Origin: Metabacillus schmidteae
GTDB taxonomy: Bacteria; Bacillota; Bacilli; Bacillales; Bacillaceae
NCBI RefSeq assembly: GCF_903166545.1
Contig: NZ_CAESCH010000001.1
Coordinates: 2,918,001-2,982,000 of the forward strand
Direction of reading: 5' to 3'
Length of the DNA: 64,000 bases
This document shows positions 43,278 to 52,890 of this stretch, piece by piece. A program made the translations under genes and the position numbers. The notes below the pieces were generated by a model. The model was given only the letters and a program-made list of their open reading frames with translations, was not told where the DNA came from and did not search any database. Positions within the stretch are counted from its first letter, which is position 1. Each line of letters opens with the position of its first letter.

Positions 43278-45482
43278 TTACTTTTCACTTACCTGTTTTA
43301 CTTCGTACTTTACGATATCCGTATTGTAATCAAGTTCCGCTTCTTCATCTATTATTGATAGAACTACACCTTTTGCTGCATCTGTGTGACCGACTAATCG
43401 GTTACTTGCCGCTACTTTTCGCTGGCGTATTTTTAGCAATGATTTTCTTTCATTTGCTAATGCTGTTCTTTCTTCTTTTATCGTACTGAAGTCGAACTTA
43501 ATTGTGCCGTTTTGTAGAGCGTTTTGATCGAGAAAGTTAATTTCTCTTCCTCTTAGATCAAGGTATAATAAATCTCCTGTTTGAAGATATCCAATTCCAC
43601 CGCCATTTATCGCTTCAGGTGTCATGTGACCAATCGCAGCGCCATAGGAAACTCCCGAATATCTTCCATCACTAATCAATGCAGCAATCCGTTGTAGTTT
43701 TCGATTCGCATTAATATGTTGCATTGGTGTAAACATTTCAGGCATGCCGAATGCTTCCGGACCTTGACCTGACACGATGACCGCAATTTTCAAAATACTT
43801 TTCTCGACTAATTTATCAAAGAGATTGTCATAGTCATAGGCTTTTAATTCATCATATTGGTCAGGTGCATTTGCTTTTAATAGACCTAATAAATTTTCAT
43901 GAGAAAATGATTGGTTATCTCTTAGTTTAGGTAAAAGCTGAGTGTCTAATAATCCTTGATTTGCTTCATCTTCATTTTCATAATAAAGGACAAATGCCGC
44001 TTTTTTATCAAATTGATCCAATTGCGGTGTGGCCATTCCACTAATTTTCACGATGGCACTTTCAAAGAAATTACCAGTTAAGACATCTACACCACTAAAC
44101 GGTCTTCTAGGCTTAGATAAAATTACCGGGTTTTCTTTCACATTAGACGCTGGTAGCCTATCCGTATTTGCTAAACGTTCACCCCAGCTAGTTCCTGTTA
44201 CAGTTGGAGCATCTACATCCATTGGAACACCGTTTTGAATTAATTCATAAAATAATGTTTCCATTCCCCTGCTATCTCCGCCGCAGCATTGTGTAGCAAG
44301 TGAGAAAATATCTCGTCCCTCAGTTAAGCTATAGTTAAACAAATCCGGAATTGGGTGTGAATGATGAATTTCATCTAAATCCCATAAACTAAATTTGTAA
44401 CCACCGTATAACATGGCTGCTACAATATGCATCATCAAATTAGTTGAACCGCCTGAAGCACTATGAATACGGATGGCATTCCGGATATTATTGGCCATTA
44501 TGTTGGAAGCACTAAAGACAGGATTGTTAATCATCGTAGCTAAACTATCAATCGCATCATTTATTTGTACTTGATTAGGTGCACTCGTTAAAAGCTCTAA
44601 AGTTGGATGAACTAACCCAAACCCTGCAACTAAATGTCGTGAACTGTTTCCTGTACCATTAAAAGCACAAACACCCCCACTACCATCACATGTCGCAACA
44701 GCCAATCTTCTTTCATACTCTTTATGCTGTGCTTCTGTAATGAGGCCACGTTCTTGAGCTCGTTTTAATACACCCTGAAACGCGGTATTAGAGGAGCATT
44801 GTAAAATATAATCCATAGCATCTCTTAAATCATCTGCTACATCGGAAGCACCATGATTTTCTGCCTTCACTGCTATTTGACTTAATTCTGTGAACAAATC
44901 TTCAGGAATCGTTCCTCCCTGTAAAACATGAGCAGGAGCAAATGTAGCAAAAACCGGTGCCTCTCCTCTTTCCTGACGAAGACGGTCTAAATGGACCATT
45001 GCGCTTACAACACCTAGAGGCTGTTTATCACATCCTTGAATAATAAAGGCACCATGATAGCTGTGGGCTTCCATTTGATTGACGATCATTTGCGCTACAG
45101 CATTTCTACTTTGTAAGGAATAGCTCATTCCCATATTATTTTGTGCTGTACCATCACACAAAACAGGTGTAGAAAAGTAGAATGGTACACCACCATTTTG
45201 CCAGATTCTGATCGCAGCATGTGCTGACGTTTTAAAGTCCATAATATGTGCCGGATGATCAGAAGAACCACCGATAATAGCAATACGAGGTGCATTTTCT
45301 TCTAAACGGTTATAAATTTCCTCTAATGTCCAATCAGGAGTAGAACCCATATATTCCATTCCCAGGATTTGTTTTGATCGGTCTAATAAACCGGCAACCG
45401 TGATCGGTTCATTTGCTTTTCCTTGCACATTATCTTTATAAGCATTAATTGAATTTTCTATTTTTGGAAATTGGACAGCCAT
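43278..45482 (-). CDS. IlvD/Edd-family dehydratase, YjhG/YagF type
   Basis: The 734-residue product has the cluster-binding Cys residues of the IlvD/Edd family: CDGTAQNNMG (Cys109), QGCDKQPLG (Cys151) and TCDGSGGVCAFNG (about 265-275), plus GHMTPEAINGGGIGYLQTGD late on. Members dehydrate sugar acids to 2-keto-3-deoxy acids with an Fe-S cluster. It resembles YjhG/YagF xylonate dehydratases rather than amino-acid IlvD; it is about 80 residues longer than E. coli YjhG. The operon partners (GntP transporter, YagE/YjhH-like aldolase, IclR regulator) match the E. coli yjhFGHI set. Substrate likely a pentonate such as D-xylonate. Confidence 0.88.
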   Translation of the reverse strand: MAVQFPKIENSINAYKDNVQGKANEPITVAGLLDRSKQILGMEYMGSTPDWTLEEIYNRLEENAPRIAIIGGSSDHPAHIMDFKTSAHAAIRIWQNGGVPFYFSTPVLCDGTAQNNMGMSYSLQSRNAVAQMIVNQMEAHSYHGAFIIQGCDKQPLGVVSAMVHLDRLRQERGEAPVFATFAPAHVLQGGTIPEDLFTELSQIAVKAENHGASDVADDLRDAMDYILQCSSNTAFQGVLKRAQERGLITEAQHKEYERRLAVATCDGSGGVCAFNGTGNSSRHLVAGFGLVHPTLELLTSAPNQVQINDAIDSLATMINNPVFSASNIMANNIRNAIRIHSASGGSTNLMMHIVAAMLYGGYKFSLWDLDEIHHSHPIPDLFNYSLTEGRDIFSLATQCCGGDSRGMETLFYELIQNGVPMDVDAPTVTGTSWGERLANTDRLPASNVKENPVILSKPRRPFSGVDVLTGNFFESAIVKISGMATPQLDQFDKKAAFVLYYENEDEANQGLLDTQLLPKLRDNQSFSHENLLGLLKANAPDQYDELKAYDYDNLFDKLVEKSILKIAVIVSGQGPEAFGMPEMFTPMQHINANRKLQRIAALISDGRYSGVSYGAAIGHMTPEAINGGGIGYLQTGDLLYLDLRGREINFLDQNALQNGTIKFDFSTIKEERTALANERKSLLKIRQRKVAASNRLVGHTDAAKGVVLSIIDEEAELDYNTDIVKYEVKQVSEK

Positions 45483-45514
45483 ATGTAAAACCTCCTAAAA
45501 GATTTCTATTAGTA

Positions 45515-46972
45515 TTAAATCAGGCCAACACTATTGATCACAATGATTGTAACAATCGCAATAATGGATGCCAGCAAGGTTGGAATTGTAATATATTTAA
45601 AACCTTGTTTTGTCGGTAAGTTGAAAAATTTAATCAAGATCCAGAATCCACTATTATTCAAATGACTCAATGCCAACGTTCCTGCACCAATCGCTAATGT
45701 AACGGCTACTGGAGACAAATCCAAAATTGGCATCATCGGTACAACAATTGCTGCTGTTGTAAGGGCAGCCATTGTCATTGACCCTGCTGCAGACATAATG
45801 GCAAAAGCGATAAAATACGGAAGTAAAATTGGCAGTACATTTGTATTCGCAATACTAATCGCTAGAGCTTCAACTGTTTCATTTGTTTTAATAATATTTC
45901 CCATTGCTCCACTCATAGCCGTGATTAATAACGGTAGAATAGCAACAAGAAGGGCACGAGTTACCCATGTTTCTACTAAAATATACATAAAAGGTGTATC
46001 TCGATTGACTTCATCACTGCTTTCTTTCATGGCAGATTCATAGACGTTTTGTTTATACATAAACGCTAAAATCAACACAACGAGCACACCGGCAGATAAC
46101 GCAACCGTTTTGTCACCTAATGTTGCAAAAAATGGTTGTAAATATGACCCTTCTTCGAGAAAAATATTAGCGAAGGAAGAAGACGCGATAAAAACCACTG
46201 GTAGTATAATAGGAAGAAATGCAAGATAAAAAGGTGGTAAACGTTTACCAGTATCATTTTTTAACGGAGCTTCGGCAGCAGGCTCTATTGTCGCAGCAAC
46301 CTCCGACTGATCAGCACGTGTTTCTTCTCCTCCTAAAAACTTATCAAGCGGTAATATAAATTCCTTTTCTGTCCATTTTCTTAATAATAGCCATGTACCA
46401 AAGAATGAAACTAAGGCCACAACCAGTCCCCAAAAGATAACAAATCCAAGATCAGCTTTCAGTGTAATCGCTGTAGCTAAAATACCTGGGGTCGGAGGAA
46501 CTAAGCCATGCGTAAGAACTAACCCTAGACCTGTAAACGCTGTCATGGTAGACATCGAGATTTTTTTCAAATGAGCAATCTTAGATGCAATTGGTGCAAG
46601 GAGAATCATTGTGACATCAGAAAAAACAGGAATGGAAACAAAAAATCCAGTTAAAGCAGGAGCAAGTTCCATATTCTTTCCACGAAACAATTTATTAAAG
46701 AAATTTGCAACAGAATCAGTTGCTCTAATATCCTGAATACCCATCGCCAATATGGATCCGAGAATGATCGTTAACCCTATTCCGGTTAGTGTTGATCCAA
46801 ATCCTTCATTAATTAATCCCATCGTTTCTAGTAACGTATTCCCAAATCCTACTCCCATCCCCGCGGCAACAACAAACATAGCTAAAACTGGATGGACTTT
46901 TAATTTTAAGATCATGAAAATTAATAATAATAAACTTACACACAAAACCGTTACGAAACTTACTGTGCTCAC
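45515..46972 (-). CDS. GntP-family sugar-acid:H+ symporter
   Basis: The 485-residue product has about twelve to thirteen membrane helices and GntP-family segments LTIILGSILAMGI, PVFSDVTMILLAPIASK and THGLVPPTPGILATA, with ALSHLNNSGFWILIKFF near the end. GntP transporters take up gluconate, xylonate and similar acids with protons. It sits just upstream of the dehydratase gene, which its partner E. coli YjhF also does. Confidence 0.93.
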   Translation of the reverse strand: MSTVSFVTVLCVSLLLLIFMILKLKVHPVLAMFVVAAGMGVGFGNTLLETMGLINEGFGSTLTGIGLTIILGSILAMGIQDIRATDSVANFFNKLFRGKNMELAPALTGFFVSIPVFSDVTMILLAPIASKIAHLKKISMSTMTAFTGLGLVLTHGLVPPTPGILATAITLKADLGFVIFWGLVVALVSFFGTWLLLRKWTEKEFILPLDKFLGGEETRADQSEVAATIEPAAEAPLKNDTGKRLPPFYLAFLPIILPVVFIASSSFANIFLEEGSYLQPFFATLGDKTVALSAGVLVVLILAFMYKQNVYESAMKESSDEVNRDTPFMYILVETWVTRALLVAILPLLITAMSGAMGNIIKTNETVEALAISIANTNVLPILLPYFIAFAIMSAAGSMTMAALTTAAIVVPMMPILDLSPVAVTLAIGAGTLALSHLNNSGFWILIKFFNLPTKQGFKYITIPTLLASIIAIVTIIVINSVGLI

Positions 46973-47023
46973 ATTATCTACCCCTTTAAAGTGAAGTCAA
47001 TACTACACCCTTCTCCCATTAAG

Positions 47024-47037
47024 AGAAAACGCTTACT
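47024..47037 (+). promoter_or_regulatory. cre-like site in intercistronic region
   Basis: AGAAAACGCTTACT fits the cre consensus core and misses only the two end bases. It overlaps the start of the long hairpin at 47034-47070. It is a weak candidate for CcpA control of the transporter and dehydratase genes. Confidence 0.4.
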
Positions 47038-47066
47038 ATAAAGAGGAGTACTCACTTCCTCTTTAT
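47034..47066 (-). promoter_or_regulatory. intercistronic stem-loop between aldolase-side genes and GntP
   Basis: ACTATAAAGAGGA and CCTCTTTATAGT (12-13 bp arms) enclose a 9-base loop. On the minus strand it is followed only by AAGCGTTTT, so it may be a partial terminator or stability element between the U32-like gene and the GntP gene. Confidence 0.6.
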
Positions 47067-47110
47067 AGTAATATATTATTCTACCTTAAGCTACCATTTT
47101 TGTTAGCGCT

Positions 47111-48058
47111 TTAATTTGAAAGAATTGGATTGATTTTAGGTATACCGAGACCTTCAGCTCCTAATTTTGATGTTTGTGCCTCAGGATAATAGCGCTCAAT
47201 CATTTGTATCCCTAATGAAGCGCGGTGCACACGCTCTTGTACGAGCGAAATATTTGTACTTTCCCACTGTTTTCCAGAAGGATATACATCCGGGTGATTT
47301 CGAAGGCCAAACTTGATGTAAACAGGTGCCAGTACACGGATGATTTCTGGAATTTCGTAGTAACGAAGGAATCCGCCAAAATTATCTGGTGCTTCAACAT
47401 ACAAATCAATCGGTAAATCTGTTGCTTGGCGAATAGCTGCTAGTTTTGGCAATGTTAAAGCTGTTGGCACGTTATATGTATCTGCACCTAAGTCTTGCAT
47501 GATCTTGACTGAAATAGGGTTAGCTGCGCCCATTTGTACAGAGACCTTTACGACAAAATCTTCAGGAAGTTGACCGTTCTTTTTCATTTCTTTTGTCAAC
47601 AGCAACAATCCTTCATCAGCTACTAAAGCACCTCTTAATCCAAGTCTCGCCCCTCTTTTTAAATCCTCCATTGCATACACAAGTTGATCGGCACCTTCAT
47701 GACGTAGTGCCTGTGATTTACCGCCACTTGTCAAAGGAGCTGCGCTAATATCCCATGTGCCGCGAGGTCCGACAAATAAGCTAAGTTCCATCCCTCGTTC
47801 TGCTGTCATTTCACACATTTCTTTAATTTCATCATCTGTAAGAAGCATAATTCCGCTTCCTTGTGAGATACGATGGATCGTTAATCCGTAACGGTCAATT
47901 TCTTTTAAAGTTTCTCTTAAAGCAGCAGGCCCTTCCGTACTAGGCAATTCAATGCGATATTGAGCACCATCTGGAAATCTTTTTGTAGATGTAGGCAGTT
48001 CTGTTAAATCTGATGATGGATATCCTAACTTTTCTAATAATTCACGTGATTCTTTCAT
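47111..48058 (-). CDS. U32-peptidase-like TIM-barrel protein, unknown function
   Basis: The 315-residue product has a TIM-barrel-like pattern with VKVSVQMGAANPISVKIMQD, TYNVPTALTLPKLAAIRQ and LPIDLYVEAPDNFGGFLRYY, which resembles proteins often annotated as U32-family peptidases. No protease catalytic residues can be pointed to. It overlaps the aldolase gene by 4 bases and is inside the sugar-acid operon, so it more probably acts on a pathway intermediate or controls it than degrades proteins. GAGGG lies 9 bases before the ATG. Confidence 0.65.
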   Translation of the reverse strand: MKESRELLEKLGYPSSDLTELPTSTKRFPDGAQYRIELPSTEGPAALRETLKEIDRYGLTIHRISQGSGIMLLTDDEIKEMCEMTAERGMELSLFVGPRGTWDISAAPLTSGGKSQALRHEGADQLVYAMEDLKRGARLGLRGALVADEGLLLLTKEMKKNGQLPEDFVVKVSVQMGAANPISVKIMQDLGADTYNVPTALTLPKLAAIRQATDLPIDLYVEAPDNFGGFLRYYEIPEIIRVLAPVYIKFGLRNHPDVYPSGKQWESTNISLVQERVHRASLGIQMIERYYPEAQTSKLGAEGLGIPKINPILSN

Positions 48059-48966
48059 GATTTTAATCCCTCTTTCTCTTCAAATAAATTTAAAAGTGAT
48101 GAAACTTTTTCTGAAAGATCTGATGGGTATACATCATAAGGTGCACGGTGTCCTGTCTTTTCAGTCAACCATCTTTGGTGGACGGCTTCTTTCATTGTCG
48201 TAAAAAACGTTGGACAGATTGTATAAATATCCATTAATTTTGTTATCATTTGGTGGTTCTTTTCAGCTTCATCTAGATTACGTTGTTTATAATTTTCATA
48301 CAATGAAACAGAAATTTCGGGAGCAAAAACAGAGCTTCCATTAATACTTCCTGCTGATCCAATCATCAGGGCTGGGAGCAGATGGTCGTCAAAGGCTGTG
48401 AAAACTTTAAAGTCTTCTCGGATTTTGCTTAACTCCATAATTATTTCTCGAATATGACTAAAATCACTGATTGTTTCTTTTATGCCACAAATATTGGTAT
48501 GATTGGCAGCCAGTTTTTTCACTAAATCTACTGATAGTGTCTGACCGGTTAGTGACGGAATGTTGTACAGGAACACTGGAAGCTTAGTATTCTTGGCAAC
48601 AAGAGAGAAAAAGTGATAGAGTTGTTCCTCCGAAGACTTCCAATAATACGGATTGACGACTAAAACACCATCTGCCCCTCGTTCTTCAGCATGGCAGGAT
48701 AGGTCAAGTACTTCTTGTAATGATGTATGACCAATCCCGACGAGAACTGGAACCCTCTTGTTTATGGTTTTGATCATTTCTTCTACATACAGCTTTCGTT
48801 CTTTAATGGTTAATGATGAGAATTCACCTGAACTGCCCATCAGCAAAATACCGTGGATATTATGCTTGAGCAGTTCATTTACATACTTTTGGTTTAAAGC
48901 TACATCAAGATTTCCAGCTTCATCAAATAATGTCACAACTGGCGGGATGATCCCGTGAAATGTCAT
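48055..48966 (-). CDS. 2-keto-3-deoxy-pentonate aldolase-like (YagE/YjhH, DapA family)
   Basis: The product is a DapA-family class I aldolase with GSSGEFSSL, NPYYWKSSEEQLYHFF, LPVFLYNIPSLTGQTL and the Schiff-base Lys in ICGIKETISDF. The segment NPYYWKxSE...LYN-PxLTGQ closely matches E. coli YagE/YjhH, which split 2-keto-3-deoxy-D-pentonate to pyruvate and glycolaldehyde. ATG at 48966 is preferred; a TTG at 48990 is also in frame. It overlaps the U32-like gene by 4 bases. With the YjhG-like dehydratase it forms a non-phosphorylative pentonate route. Confidence 0.9.
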   Translation of the reverse strand: MTFHGIIPPVVTLFDEAGNLDVALNQKYVNELLKHNIHGILLMGSSGEFSSLTIKERKLYVEEMIKTINKRVPVLVGIGHTSLQEVLDLSCHAEERGADGVLVVNPYYWKSSEEQLYHFFSLVAKNTKLPVFLYNIPSLTGQTLSVDLVKKLAANHTNICGIKETISDFSHIREIIMELSKIREDFKVFTAFDDHLLPALMIGSAGSINGSSVFAPEISVSLYENYKQRNLDEAEKNHQMITKLMDIYTICPTFFTTMKEAVHQRWLTEKTGHRAPYDVYPSDLSEKVSSLLNLFEEKEGLKS

Positions 48967-48994
48967 TTTACGTTTCACCCTTTCTATCAATCTA

Positions 48995-50464
48995 CTATCC
49001 TTTTATAAAAACAGTTTTAATAGAAGTATAGAATTCCTGAGCAGCTTCCCCTTGTTCACGAGATCCGGTACTAGAGCCTTTCATGCCTCCAAATGGTGCC
49101 TGCAGTTCAACACCTGCACTTTCAGCATTAATACGAACAAGACCTGCTTCAATTTCATCAATAAATTCTAGTAAAGAACCAATATTAGTTGTGAAAATGG
49201 ATGCGCTTAAACCGTATTTCGTATTGTTAGCCATTTCAATGGCTTCTTCTAAGTTTTCAGCTTTAATAAGCGCGATAACCGGACCGAAAATCTCTTCTTG
49301 AGCAATCGCCATATCCGGATTTACATTGTCAAAAATAGCAGGTGTAATATAAAATCCTTTATCAAATTCTTCACCTGTTAAAACGTCTCCACCAGCTATA
49401 AGCTCGGCACCTTCTTTTTTTCCAATCTCAATATAGTGTTTGACTGTATTGAACTGGCTTTCACTTGCACAAGGACCCATCCAAATTCCCTCTTGTAAAC
49501 CATTTCCTACCTTGATTTTCTCTGTTTCTTGTACGAGTTTTTCTTTAAATTCATCATAAACTTCAGATTCAACAATGACACGGCTTGATGCAGTACACTT
49601 TTGTCCTGTAGAACGGAATCCGCCACTTATCACAGCTTCAACCGCAGCGTTTAGATCAGCATCTTTTGTGATAATAATTGGGTTTTTGCCGCCCATTTCT
49701 AATTGATATTTAATTCCTCGTGCAGAAGCAGATTTCGCCACAATTTCACCGACCGTTTCAGACCCTGTAAAGGTAATGCCATTTAATAATGGATGATCAA
49801 TTAACCCTTGACCGACCACAGAACCTGAGCCTGTTATAAAATTCAGAACTCCTTCAGGGAGACCAGCTTGTGCAAAGCAATCAACGACTTTAGCTGCTGT
49901 GACAGCCGCTTCAGTTGCCGGCTTAAAGACAACGGTATTTCCGTAAACAAGGGCAGGAGCCATTTTCCAAATTGGGATAGCTACAGGAAAGTTCCAAGGA
50001 GTAATGACCCCAACAACACCAAGTGGAGTTCGCTTTGTAAACATTAAAGCGTCTTTATCTGAAGATGGAATCACATCGCCATTTTTTCTCATGCCTTCTC
50101 CTGCGTAATAACGAAGAATGGCAACACCGCGAGCTGTTTCTCCTTTTGCTTCTGGCAGTGTTTTCCCCATTTCCTTTGTCAGCGTTTCAGCAATGTCATC
50201 GAGGTTTTTTTCAAGAATATCTGCTACTTTATATAGATATTGACCTCTTTGAGCCTGCCCCAGTTTTCTCCAAGCTTTTTTTGCTTGATCAGCAGCGCTT
50301 ACAGCTTGCTCTAAATCTTCCTTCGTTGAGCTATGAATAAGTCCGACGACTTCCTCTTTATTCATCGGGCTAATGCTTTTCACCGTTTCTTGTGAAGAAG
50401 AATCCACCCATTGGTTATTAATAAAATTTTTATACGTCGTTTCTTTAGATAATGTTTGCATCAT
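48995..50464 (-). CDS. aldehyde dehydrogenase, NAD(P)+-dependent
   Basis: The 489-residue product has [20 protein letters not shown], the glycine-rich FTGSETVGE, catalytic EMGGKNP (Glu) and [10 protein letters not shown] (Cys) at about 285-290. It belongs to the ALDH family like 2,5-dioxovalerate or glycolaldehyde dehydrogenases. In this operon it most likely oxidises glycolaldehyde to glycolate, or an alpha-keto-semialdehyde if the pathway branches that way. GAGGAG precedes the ATG; a second ATG follows at 50461. Confidence 0.93.
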   Translation of the reverse strand: MMQTLSKETTYKNFINNQWVDSSSQETVKSISPMNKEEVVGLIHSSTKEDLEQAVSAADQAKKAWRKLGQAQRGQYLYKVADILEKNLDDIAETLTKEMGKTLPEAKGETARGVAILRYYAGEGMRKNGDVIPSSDKDALMFTKRTPLGVVGVITPWNFPVAIPIWKMAPALVYGNTVVFKPATEAAVTAAKVVDCFAQAGLPEGVLNFITGSGSVVGQGLIDHPLLNGITFTGSETVGEIVAKSASARGIKYQLEMGGKNPIIITKDADLNAAVEAVISGGFRSTGQKCTASSRVIVESEVYDEFKEKLVQETEKIKVGNGLQEGIWMGPCASESQFNTVKHYIEIGKKEGAELIAGGDVLTGEEFDKGFYITPAIFDNVNPDMAIAQEEIFGPVIALIKAENLEEAIEMANNTKYGLSASIFTTNIGSLLEFIDEIEAGLVRINAESAGVELQAPFGGMKGSSTGSREQGEAAQEFYTSIKTVFIKG

Positions 50465-50545
50465 TGAATACTCCTCTCAAAAGTTTAGTGATTATGAATG
50501 CGCTTTAATTTTTCTCCTTTTTAGAAGGCAACAGGTTGCTGCCTA

Positions 50546-51328
50546 TTAATCCACCCTTTGTTTTACTTGACCTGTATAACCTGCAAGTTGTGATAATCGA
50601 TCAGCCAGATGGATAATTTCCTCTTTCGCTGCCTCTTTTTTACTTTCCCAGCTACTAGTTGTCATGGAAAAACTAACACCGGCGACTATTTTATTTTCAT
50701 GATTATAAATCGGTGCAGCTACACAGTGAAAACCTAAAGCAGATTCTTGATTTTCAGTCGCATAACCGTATTGTTTTGCTTGTTGAACTTTTTCATATAG
50801 CTCATCAAGGTTTGACGTTGTATACGGTGTCTTCTTCTCCCAATCTCCTGACGGGAAAATTTCTTTGAGCTCTTGTTTCGTGTGCTGGATTAGCTGGACC
50901 TTTCCAATCGACGAAGCATATGCGGGAAATTGCATGCCAGGATCAGTGACTAACCGTACACCGGAATCTCCTTCAACTTTTCCTAAGTAAACGACATTTG
51001 ACTTTTGAAGAACACCTAATTGAATATGTTCATTTACCTTTGAAACAGATAATGCTGCTTCTTTATGAAAAGATTGCAGGAGATTAAACTGGCTAAGATA
51101 AGCTGAACTAAACGCACCTATTGAAGATCCTAAAGAATACTTGTCTCCCCCATCCTTCACAATCCACCCTAAATGTTCTAACGTGTTTAACAAAGAGAAG
51201 AGAGAGCTTTTGTTAATCTCCAAGTTTTTTGATAAATCAATCAACCGGAGCTGGTGGGGCTTTTTACTAATTTCTTTTAATACCATATCTGCTCGTTCTA
51301 TAGCTGGAACCCAGTATTTTTCTTTCAT
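50546..51328 (-). CDS. IclR-family transcription regulator
   Basis: The product (260 residues from the ATG at 51328, after GAGGTG) has an N-terminal winged helix (about 10-70, LRLIDLSKNLEINKSSLFSLL) and an effector domain with AYASSIGKVQLIQHT and YGYATENQESALGFHCVAAP, typical of IclR. These regulators respond to organic or sugar acids. It is 80 bases upstream of the ALDH gene on the same strand and mirrors YjhI in E. coli. Effector is probably the pathway's sugar acid. Confidence 0.92.
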   Translation of the reverse strand: MKEKYWVPAIERADMVLKEISKKPHQLRLIDLSKNLEINKSSLFSLLNTLEHLGWIVKDGGDKYSLGSSIGAFSSAYLSQFNLLQSFHKEAALSVSKVNEHIQLGVLQKSNVVYLGKVEGDSGVRLVTDPGMQFPAYASSIGKVQLIQHTKQELKEIFPSGDWEKKTPYTTSNLDELYEKVQQAKQYGYATENQESALGFHCVAAPIYNHENKIVAGVSFSMTTSSWESKKEAAKEEIIHLADRLSQLAGYTGQVKQRVD

Positions 51329-51514
51329 ACCTGTTATCACCTCTGATGTTTCATTCGGTTTAATATAATAAACTGAGTTTTTTATTTAAAACTTATAATC
51401 TTATTGTAACGGAATAGTCAGATTTCTCAATAGTTTTTTTGAGTTTTTATTTTTTATTGGTTTTTTTATACGAAACAAATGTGAGGCTTTATTGCATATG
51501 CTACTTTCTTACAT

Positions 51515-51572
51515 AAAAAAATCCTCCTCTTTTTGTGCTTGGTATTTCAAAGCCAAATAGAGGAGAATTTTT
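51515..51572 (-). terminator. terminator of the GH88/DUF2264 operon
   Basis: On the minus strand TTCTCCTCT and AGAGGAGGAT form arms around a loop that itself can pair (GGCTTTG...), followed by seven T. It is about 50 bases past the DUF2264 stop. Confidence 0.75.
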
Positions 51573-51622
51573 CGTTATTGTATATAAGTTGTTATAAATG
51601 TGATCGATAGAAATAGTTTGAC

Positions 51623-52774
51623 CTATAATGCAAAATCTATAGGAATTTCCTTCCCTGACCAAGCTCTCTTAGATGTCCATTCCATTGGCGGATCACACCA
51701 AAACGGATCCGAGCTTGGTAAACCTAATGGCAAAAATGCTGCCGAGCATAAATAGAGACTTCCGGTAGCAATATATGGTTCGCCAATTCTCGGTTGATGT
51801 CCACAATATCCAATGGTAAGCCATCCTGATTCCATAAATGTACCAGGAGCCGATAATGTCCTTTTTATTACTTCTGTTAAAGCACTTCTCACCTGTGCTG
51901 GAGGAAGTTCCTTTGGTAAATCCTTTCGAAGCGCATGTTGAGCCAATGTTTGAAATACACCAAAACGATAAGCAAGAGATCGACCGACAGGCGGAAACGT
52001 ACCCTCAGGTGAAATAGTCCGCTCCTGAATAACCGCATATCTTTGCGACCTTTTTATGATCGATTCTTTATGTACAGTCCAATCTCTATATTCATCTCCA
52101 ACTGTATCGATTAAATCTACTAACATCGGATGAATGACAAAGCTATTATAATAATCATGGTGATATTCAGGGCCATCACTATAGACTCCGTCCCCAAGAT
52201 ACCATTGATCAAATTGTTTGATCGCATAATCGATTCGCATAGGGTCCCAGTCTTCCTCACCTACTTTGTATAAAAACGCTTCAATTATTGCAGAAAACAA
52301 TAACCAGTTAGAAAAAACAGGCTTTCTTGTTCGGGTAGCTTTTATTGCAGTAATCACATTTTGTTTCACTCTACCATCAAGTTTTCCCCACAATTCATTA
52401 GGAGCTCTCAAGAACGCATGAGCCAGAAAAGCAGTGTCTACAATTGGTTGGAAATCATCCGAAAAGTTCATATAATCCGGTGAATTAGGATCTGTTCCAG
52501 CATCAACTGCTTCTCTAGCAAGTTCAGCATATTTCACGCGAAGAGTTTCTTCCTCTTCATGTTCACATTCACTTTCCAACCAAGGTGATATCCCTACTAA
52601 TAATCGAGATAATGCCTCAAGATGTGAAAACTTCTCGCGAGCGGTTCCTTCTTTCATCTCAACTGGCATTTCTTGTTTTAATGTTCTATGTTTCAAATGA
52701 AGCAAAACAGGGCTTGCTATTTTCAACATGGAATCGAGCCAGAACTTTCGGTCATTGGTTAGTAATGATGTCAT
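51623..52774 (-). CDS. DUF2264 protein
   Basis: The product (383 residues from the ATG at 52774) has an all-helical pattern with conserved segments REKFSHLEALSRLLVGISPWL, FSNWLLFSAIIEAFLY, YSDGPEYHHDYYNSFVIHPM and PVGRSLAYRFGVFQTLA, typical of DUF2264. The alpha/alpha-toroid shape and Asp/His-rich middle suggest a hydrolase or lyase on an acidic sugar, and the neighbour GH88 gene supports that. There is no signal peptide, so it is cytosolic. A GTG at 52783 is an alternative start. Confidence 0.82.
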   Translation of the reverse strand: MTSLLTNDRKFWLDSMLKIASPVLLHLKHRTLKQEMPVEMKEGTAREKFSHLEALSRLLVGISPWLESECEHEEEETLRVKYAELAREAVDAGTDPNSPDYMNFSDDFQPIVDTAFLAHAFLRAPNELWGKLDGRVKQNVITAIKATRTRKPVFSNWLLFSAIIEAFLYKVGEEDWDPMRIDYAIKQFDQWYLGDGVYSDGPEYHHDYYNSFVIHPMLVDLIDTVGDEYRDWTVHKESIIKRSQRYAVIQERTISPEGTFPPVGRSLAYRFGVFQTLAQHALRKDLPKELPPAQVRSALTEVIKRTLSAPGTFMESGWLTIGYCGHQPRIGEPYIATGSLYLCSAAFLPLGLPSSDPFWCDPPMEWTSKRAWSGKEIPIDFAL

Positions 52775-52890
52775 CTTATCCACCCCAATCGATCTATTCC
52801 ATTAACATAAATTCCTCACATATGCTCCAATGCTGTTACGCATTCGACGAATGCGTATGCAAACCTTTCTTCATCAACACATTTCTATCT

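Noticed and set aside
47100..47113. Second cre-like sequence TGTTAGCGCTTTAA
   Set aside because: Two mismatches at informative positions and it overlaps the end of a coding region; too weak to call.
47212..47416. Small frames on both strands inside the U32-like gene
   Set aside because: Shadows of the main minus-strand frame, no start signals.
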